Origin: Saprospiraceae bacterium
GTDB taxonomy: Bacteria > Bacteroidota > Bacteroidia > Chitinophagales > Saprospiraceae
Assembly (NCBI GenBank): GCA_013360405.1
Contig: JABWBR010000011.1
Span: forward strand, 62,001-126,000
DNA: 64,000 bases
Direction: 5' to 3'
The notes under the pieces were generated by a model. That model did no database searches. It was not told the DNA's origin and saw only the letters and a program-made list of their open reading frames with translations. The number at the start of each line of letters is the position of its first letter. The first letter of the stretch is position 1. The position numbers and the translations under genes are program-made. Positions 60,261 to 64,000 of the stretch are shown here, in pieces.

Positions 60261-61673
60261 TCAATTTCCGCCGCGGTTATTGCCGCGCGACGAGCCTCCG
60301 CTGTTGTTGGAGCGGCTGCTATTACTGTTTCCGCTTGAGTTGCTGCGGGAAGAGCCTCCGCTGTCATTGCTGCGCGATGGCGCGTTGTATGACGGACGAC
60401 TTCCGGAATCATTGGAGCGGCTACGGCTGCTATCATTGTAACGCGGAGCCGGGTCGTTATCGCGCTGACGCGGCGTGGGACGTGCAGCGGGCGAATCGTT
60501 GTTGTTTCTTTGGCGCGGCTCCTGAATGCGGGGGCTTTCACGGCGAGGCTCGCTGGTACGCGGGCGCTGCTCGGGCATCGGCCTTTCGATACGAGGCTGC
60601 GGACGAGTTTCGGTACGCGGGCGATCGTTGCGGGGTTCCGTGCGGGGTTGTTCCACGCGTGTGCGCTCGCGGGGTTTTTCGTCGCCAAATATGCGGATGA
60701 GTTCTTCGTCGCGCTTGGGCTCGTTATTGTCGCGAATAACGGGTTGTTTTACTTCTTCCCTTGAGGGTTTGCCTTGCACGGGGTTGCCGGTGCGCGGGGT
60801 AACCTCGTCGGTATTGCGGCGCACGGGGTCTTTTACGGCGTTGCGGTTCTGCACGGGCTTTTCGCGATCGGTATCGCGAATTACAGGCGTGTCGCCTTGC
60901 GTACGGTCGATGGGCTTCGAGATCGCATCAGCCGGCCTGTTGTTGGTCACGTCTTTGGGCGCCTCGTTGCGAATCGTGCGGTCGTTCAGACGCGGTACGC
61001 GCGTTGAACCGCTGCTGCGCGGGCCGTAATACGTGTTGTTGACCACGTTCACCGTATTGTAGTTGTAATCGTTGCCCCAGGAAGGCGGGCAGTAGAAATT
61101 GGAATAAAAACCGCCGCCATAGAAGTTGTTGGGACCATACCAGTTGTTCCAGCCGCCACCGTACCAGCTGTTCCAGCCGCCACCCCAGCCGCCGCCGTAC
61201 CAGCTGTTCCAGCCGCCGCCCCAGCCGCCGCCATACCAGCTATTCCAGCCGCCCCAGGCATTCCAGCGATTCCACCTGTTCCAGCGGCGCCAGCTGTTCC
61301 ACGTATTATAAGAATAAAAATCGTCGTAGATCAGGACGGTCAACCCCGGCGTGAAAAATGGATCGTAATAAACCATGTCCACATAGACGGGGTCGAAATA
61401 ATTAAACCCGTAATACGAGCGGTGGAAACGGCGAATACGCGACGAATAGCTATAGTCGTAGTCGTCTTCGTAGTAATCGTAGTTATCATCGTCGTAGTAT
61501 CCATCGTCGCCGCCATAAGCATAAGCGTCGTTGGAACTATTGGAGTAGTTGTCGCTGTTGTTGTAGTATCCAGCGTCCGTATCCGGATCGTAGTATACGT
61601 CATCGTACTGAGCAGATACCACTCCTGAAATAAGCAGAGCCATCAACAGGGCAGACAATTTATTAATTTTCAT
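60261..61673 (-). CDS. Secreted Trp/Gly/Tyr-repeat, Arg-rich low-complexity protein
   Basis: 470 residues. Signal peptide (LSALLMALLISGVVSAQ). Residues about 20-80 are rich in Asp/Tyr/Asn. Residues about 125-185 hold Trp-rich tandem units of the form WNSWYGGGWGGG (12 residues, 36 bases, at least two full copies). The C-terminal 240 residues are rich in Arg, Asn, Pro and Ser with polar repeats (DNDPAPRYND, SRSNDSGG). No catalytic domain is seen. Similar low-complexity proteins occur in Bacteroidota; an envelope or extracellular structural role is possible. The gene is divergent from proS. Confidence 0.75.
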   Translation of the reverse strand: MKINKLSALLMALLISGVVSAQYDDVYYDPDTDAGYYNNSDNYSNSSNDAYAYGGDDGYYDDDNYDYYEDDYDYSYSSRIRRFHRSYYGFNYFDPVYVDMVYYDPFFTPGLTVLIYDDFYSYNTWNSWRRWNRWNRWNAWGGWNSWYGGGWGGGWNSWYGGGWGGGWNSWYGGGWNNWYGPNNFYGGGFYSNFYCPPSWGNDYNYNTVNVVNNTYYGPRSSGSTRVPRLNDRTIRNEAPKDVTNNRPADAISKPIDRTQGDTPVIRDTDREKPVQNRNAVKDPVRRNTDEVTPRTGNPVQGKPSREEVKQPVIRDNNEPKRDEELIRIFGDEKPRERTRVEQPRTEPRNDRPRTETRPQPRIERPMPEQRPRTSEPRRESPRIQEPRQRNNNDSPAARPTPRQRDNDPAPRYNDSSRSRSNDSGSRPSYNAPSRSNDSGGSSRSNSSGNSNSSRSNNSGGSSRGNNRGGN

Positions 61674-61930
61674 AGTTCTGATTTTTTAATCGCAATTAGC
61701 AATCGCTCTTTCAGCTTACAACCCCGAAATTATTACATTTGTGCCGAATTTTTAGTTAAGGCAAATTTAAATAGCGGCAGCAGGCTGTTAAATTCGTTAA
61801 GCATAAGGCTTTAACACTTGTTAAGACGCCCCTTTTAACCAGTAGTCACTTGTTTGACTGATTTGGTTATCAATAGTTTAACGCTTTTTAATAACTACTT
61901 GTTCGATCGCTTTTCAATAGAAATTGACGT

Positions 61931-63397
61931 ATGGCAAAAGAAATTACCGGTAGAAGCGAAGACTATTCGCAGTGGTATATCGACATTGTAAAGAAGGCAG
62001 AACTGGCCGACAACTCCGCCGTGCGCGGCTGTATGGTCATTAAACCCCACGGATTTGCCATCTGGGAAAATATGCGCGACCAACTCGACCGCATGTTTAA
62101 GGACACCGGGCATGTGAATGCGTATTTTCCGCTATTTATACCCAAAAGCTTCCTCAGCCGCGAAGCCGAACACGTGGAAGGCTTCGCCAAGGAATGCGCC
62201 GTGGTGACGCACCACCGCCTCATGAATGCCCCCGATGGCAGCGGCGTAGTCGTTGACCCCGACTCCAAACTCGAAGAAGAACTCATCGTGCGTCCCACTT
62301 CGGAAACGATTATCTGGAATACGTATCGCGACTGGATTTCTTCGTATCGCGACCTGCCCCTGCTCATCAACCAATGGGCCAATGTGGTGCGCTGGGAAAT
62401 GCGCACCCGCTTGTTCCTGCGCACGGCCGAGTTCCTCTGGCAGGAAGGCCACACGGCCCACGCTACCGCCCAGGAAGCTATTGATGAAACCCGCCTTATG
62501 CTCGACGTCTATGCCGAATTCGCCGAAAAGTGGATGGCTATGCCGGTTATTAAAGGCGTAAAAACACCCAACGAACGCTTCGCCGGCGCCGTAGATACGT
62601 ATTGTATCGAAGCGCTTATGCAAGACGGCAAAGCCCTCCAGGCAGGCACCTCGCACTTTCTCGGCCAGAATTTTGCCAAGGCTTTCGACGTGAAGTTCCT
62701 TAGCGATAATAATGTGGAAGACTATGTATGGGCTACTTCCTGGGGCGTGTCTACCCGACTGATCGGCGGCCTCATTATGACCCACTCCGACGACGACGGC
62801 CTCGTGCTGCCGCCCAAACTTGCCCCTACGCAAGTGGTGATCGTGCCGATACCGAAACCCAGTCCCGAAATCGGCGAAGCCGCCGACAAGATTATGCGCG
62901 AACTGCGCGCCAAGGGCATTACGGTGAAATACGACACCGATATGAAAAAACGCCCGGGCTTTAAATTTGCCGAATACGAGATGCGCGGTATCCCCGTGCG
63001 CCTGGCTATCGGCGAACGCGACCTGGCCAACAATCAGGTGGAGGTGGCCCGCCGCGATACCAAGGAAAAAACGTCGCAGCCCCTCGAAGGCATCGCCGAT
63101 TATGTAGCCCAACTGCTCGAAGATATCCAGCAAAACCTCTTTCAGCGCGCCTACGACTATCGCGCCGAGCATATTACGAAAGTGGACAATTTTGACGACT
63201 TCCAGTCCGTGCTCGATGAAAAAGGCGGCTTTGTGAGCGCCCACTGGGACGGCACGACGGAAACGGAACTCAAAATCAAGGAGCTCACAAAAGCGACGAT
63301 CCGCTGTATCCCCCTGGATAATCCGCTGGAAGACGGCTCTTGCGTGCTCACGGGCAAACCCTCTACCCAGCGCGTGCTTTTCGCTCGCGCGTATTAA
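61931..63397 (+). CDS. proS: Prolyl-tRNA synthetase
   Basis: 488 residues, the short class II type common in Bacteroidota and archaea. Catalytic motifs: [20 protein letters not shown] (motif 1, shown as read from the start), [12 protein letters not shown] (motif 2 region), [17 protein letters not shown]-like [17 protein letters not shown], and [14 protein letters not shown] with motif 3 [13 protein letters not shown]. The anticodon domain is [20 protein letters not shown] and the C-terminal zinc-like or tail domain follows (ENIQQ-type). It charges tRNA-Pro. It is monocistronic and divergent from the Trp-rich protein. Confidence 0.95.
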   Translation: MAKEITGRSEDYSQWYIDIVKKAELADNSAVRGCMVIKPHGFAIWENMRDQLDRMFKDTGHVNAYFPLFIPKSFLSREAEHVEGFAKECAVVTHHRLMNAPDGSGVVVDPDSKLEEELIVRPTSETIIWNTYRDWISSYRDLPLLINQWANVVRWEMRTRLFLRTAEFLWQEGHTAHATAQEAIDETRLMLDVYAEFAEKWMAMPVIKGVKTPNERFAGAVDTYCIEALMQDGKALQAGTSHFLGQNFAKAFDVKFLSDNNVEDYVWATSWGVSTRLIGGLIMTHSDDDGLVLPPKLAPTQVVIVPIPKPSPEIGEAADKIMRELRAKGITVKYDTDMKKRPGFKFAEYEMRGIPVRLAIGERDLANNQVEVARRDTKEKTSQPLEGIADYVAQLLEDIQQNLFQRAYDYRAEHITKVDNFDDFQSVLDEKGGFVSAHWDGTTETELKIKELTKATIRCIPLDNPLEDGSCVLTGKPSTQRVLFARAY

Positions 63398-63408
63398 TCC
63401 GGTACCGC

Positions 63409-64000
63409 CTACCGCGCTATCACCGCCTTTTTCTTCCACTGCTGCATGCCATCGCTCCAGCGCAGCGTATAAACGCCTGCCGGCCAGGCTTGCAGCGATA
63501 CGTGGTAAGCCTCCGCTTTAGCCGGTAAATTGCGGGCCAGGCGCCAGCTGCGCCCATCCACCGACACCAGATACAAGTCGACGCGCTTGTCGGTGGGCAG
63601 TTCCCATGCCAGCGTAATCGGACCGCTGGTGGGGTTGGGCATTATATCCAGCAGGCAATTGATCCCTTTGTTGTTGGTGGAGGTGATGTTATCTATCGTA
63701 AACGGTCCAAAGATGTAGGTACAGCCATTGCCGTCGGTGACCTGCAGGCTGTAATCGCCGGCCAGGGCGCCAGGCAGAACGGGTTCATCGGTAGAAGCTA
63801 CTAAATCCTGGCCTACGTACCATTCATACACAAAAGGCGCCACGCCACCCGATAAGGCGAGCTGAATCGACCCGTTGGCTTCGCCTCCCACCGAAGGACT
63901 GATATCTATACCCGTAATTGCTAACCCTTCCGGATCAGCCAACGTGAAAGACAACGCAATGTCGCAGCCGTCCTCTTCACTGATCGTCACGGCATATTGG
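63409..64000 (-). CDS. C-terminal part of a secreted T9SS-like protein (runs off window)
   Basis: About 196 residues are visible and the frame continues past the end of the window. A SprB-like repeat (EANGSIQLALSGGVAPFVYEW, in parts; YSLQVTDGNGCTYIFGPF) is followed by MPNPTSGPITLAWELPTDKR and YHVSLQAWPAGVYTLRW, which resembles a type A T9SS sorting domain. The rest of the protein, upstream, is not visible. It probably is a large exported or surface protein. It ends 11 bases from the proS stop. Confidence 0.75.
   Translation of the reverse strand, partial: QYAVTISEEDGCDIALSFTLADPEGLAITGIDISPSVGGEANGSIQLALSGGVAPFVYEWYVGQDLVASTDEPVLPGALAGDYSLQVTDGNGCTYIFGPFTIDNITSTNNKGINCLLDIMPNPTSGPITLAWELPTDKRVDLYLVSVDGRSWRLARNLPAKAEAYHVSLQAWPAGVYTLRWSDGMQQWKKKAVIAR

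Noticed and set aside
62132-63439. 435-codon minus-strand frame antisense to proS
   Set aside because: It is a composition shadow of proS, with no recognisable domain.
1-64000. tRNA, rRNA or replication origin
   Set aside because: No cloverleaf, rRNA core motif or DnaA-box cluster was recognised by eye. A tRNAscan-SE or Infernal run would be needed to exclude a missed tRNA.

Overview
The window looks like a chromosome segment of a Bacteroidota bacterium, most likely Saprospiria-like. The evidence is a type IX secretion (T9SS) sorting domain on the M12B-type protease, SprB-like repeats in three secreted proteins, an OmpP1/FadL porin, TAnnTTTG-type -7 promoter boxes, and almost no strong Shine-Dalgarno sequences. 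No rRNA, tRNA or CRISPR array was recognised.

Layout. 1-7.2 kb: a TIR-Ser/Thr kinase fusion, a DUF1016 (YhcG-type) nuclease, hisS and a secreted six-hairpin glycosidase-like protein. 7.2-19.6 kb: an AT-rich accessory island built of modules separated by three same-orientation copies of a dispersed repeat. It holds (i) a tightly packed operon of a UPF0175 regulator, an EAD11-like STAND NTPase, a TPR STAND NTPase and a RRE/radical SAM/SPASM peptide maturase, followed by hipBA; (ii) an ATPase with a DUF234 nuclease-like tail; (iii) an HNH nuclease next to the collapsed remnant of a PhoD-like phosphatase. 19.6-32.9 kb: a sulfur/respiratory cluster on the minus strand, with a molybdopterin oxidoreductase, sulfide:quinone oxidoreductase, a fused FeS/NrfD subunit and a SulP permease. 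It is split by a 3.7 kb insertion carrying a P-loop ATPase and two small genes; a plus-strand Fic gene lies within the cluster. Three of its promoters share a TATGAA-N6-TTCATR palindrome between the -33 and -7 boxes.

33-41.5 kb: an EEP-family enzyme, then a sigma factor / anti-sigma-like TPR protein / CHAT lipoprotein / subtilase neighbourhood. 41.7-51.8 kb: a flavin reductase, prfC, a TetR-FIST-histidine kinase operon, a PadR-PspC operon whose second gene is split by a frameshift at an A10 tract, and an aldehyde dehydrogenase. 51.8-64 kb: a MITE with a 9-bp target duplication, an M12B protease, a glycosyltransferase, a RelE/SocA-type toxin-antitoxin pair with a palindromic operator, a YdjM-like membrane protein, an OmpP1 porin, a Trp/Gly/Tyr-repeat secreted protein, proS, and the 3' end of another T9SS-like secreted protein.

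The best candidate for an undescribed system is the 8.0-14.5 kb STAND/STAND/radical SAM operon. Next are the ATPase island inside the sulfur operon and the sigma/CHAT/subtilase neighbourhood. Intergenic DNA is unusually rich in short tandem repeats with a 7-bp period, often folded back as hairpins. All repeat and motif counts were made by eye.
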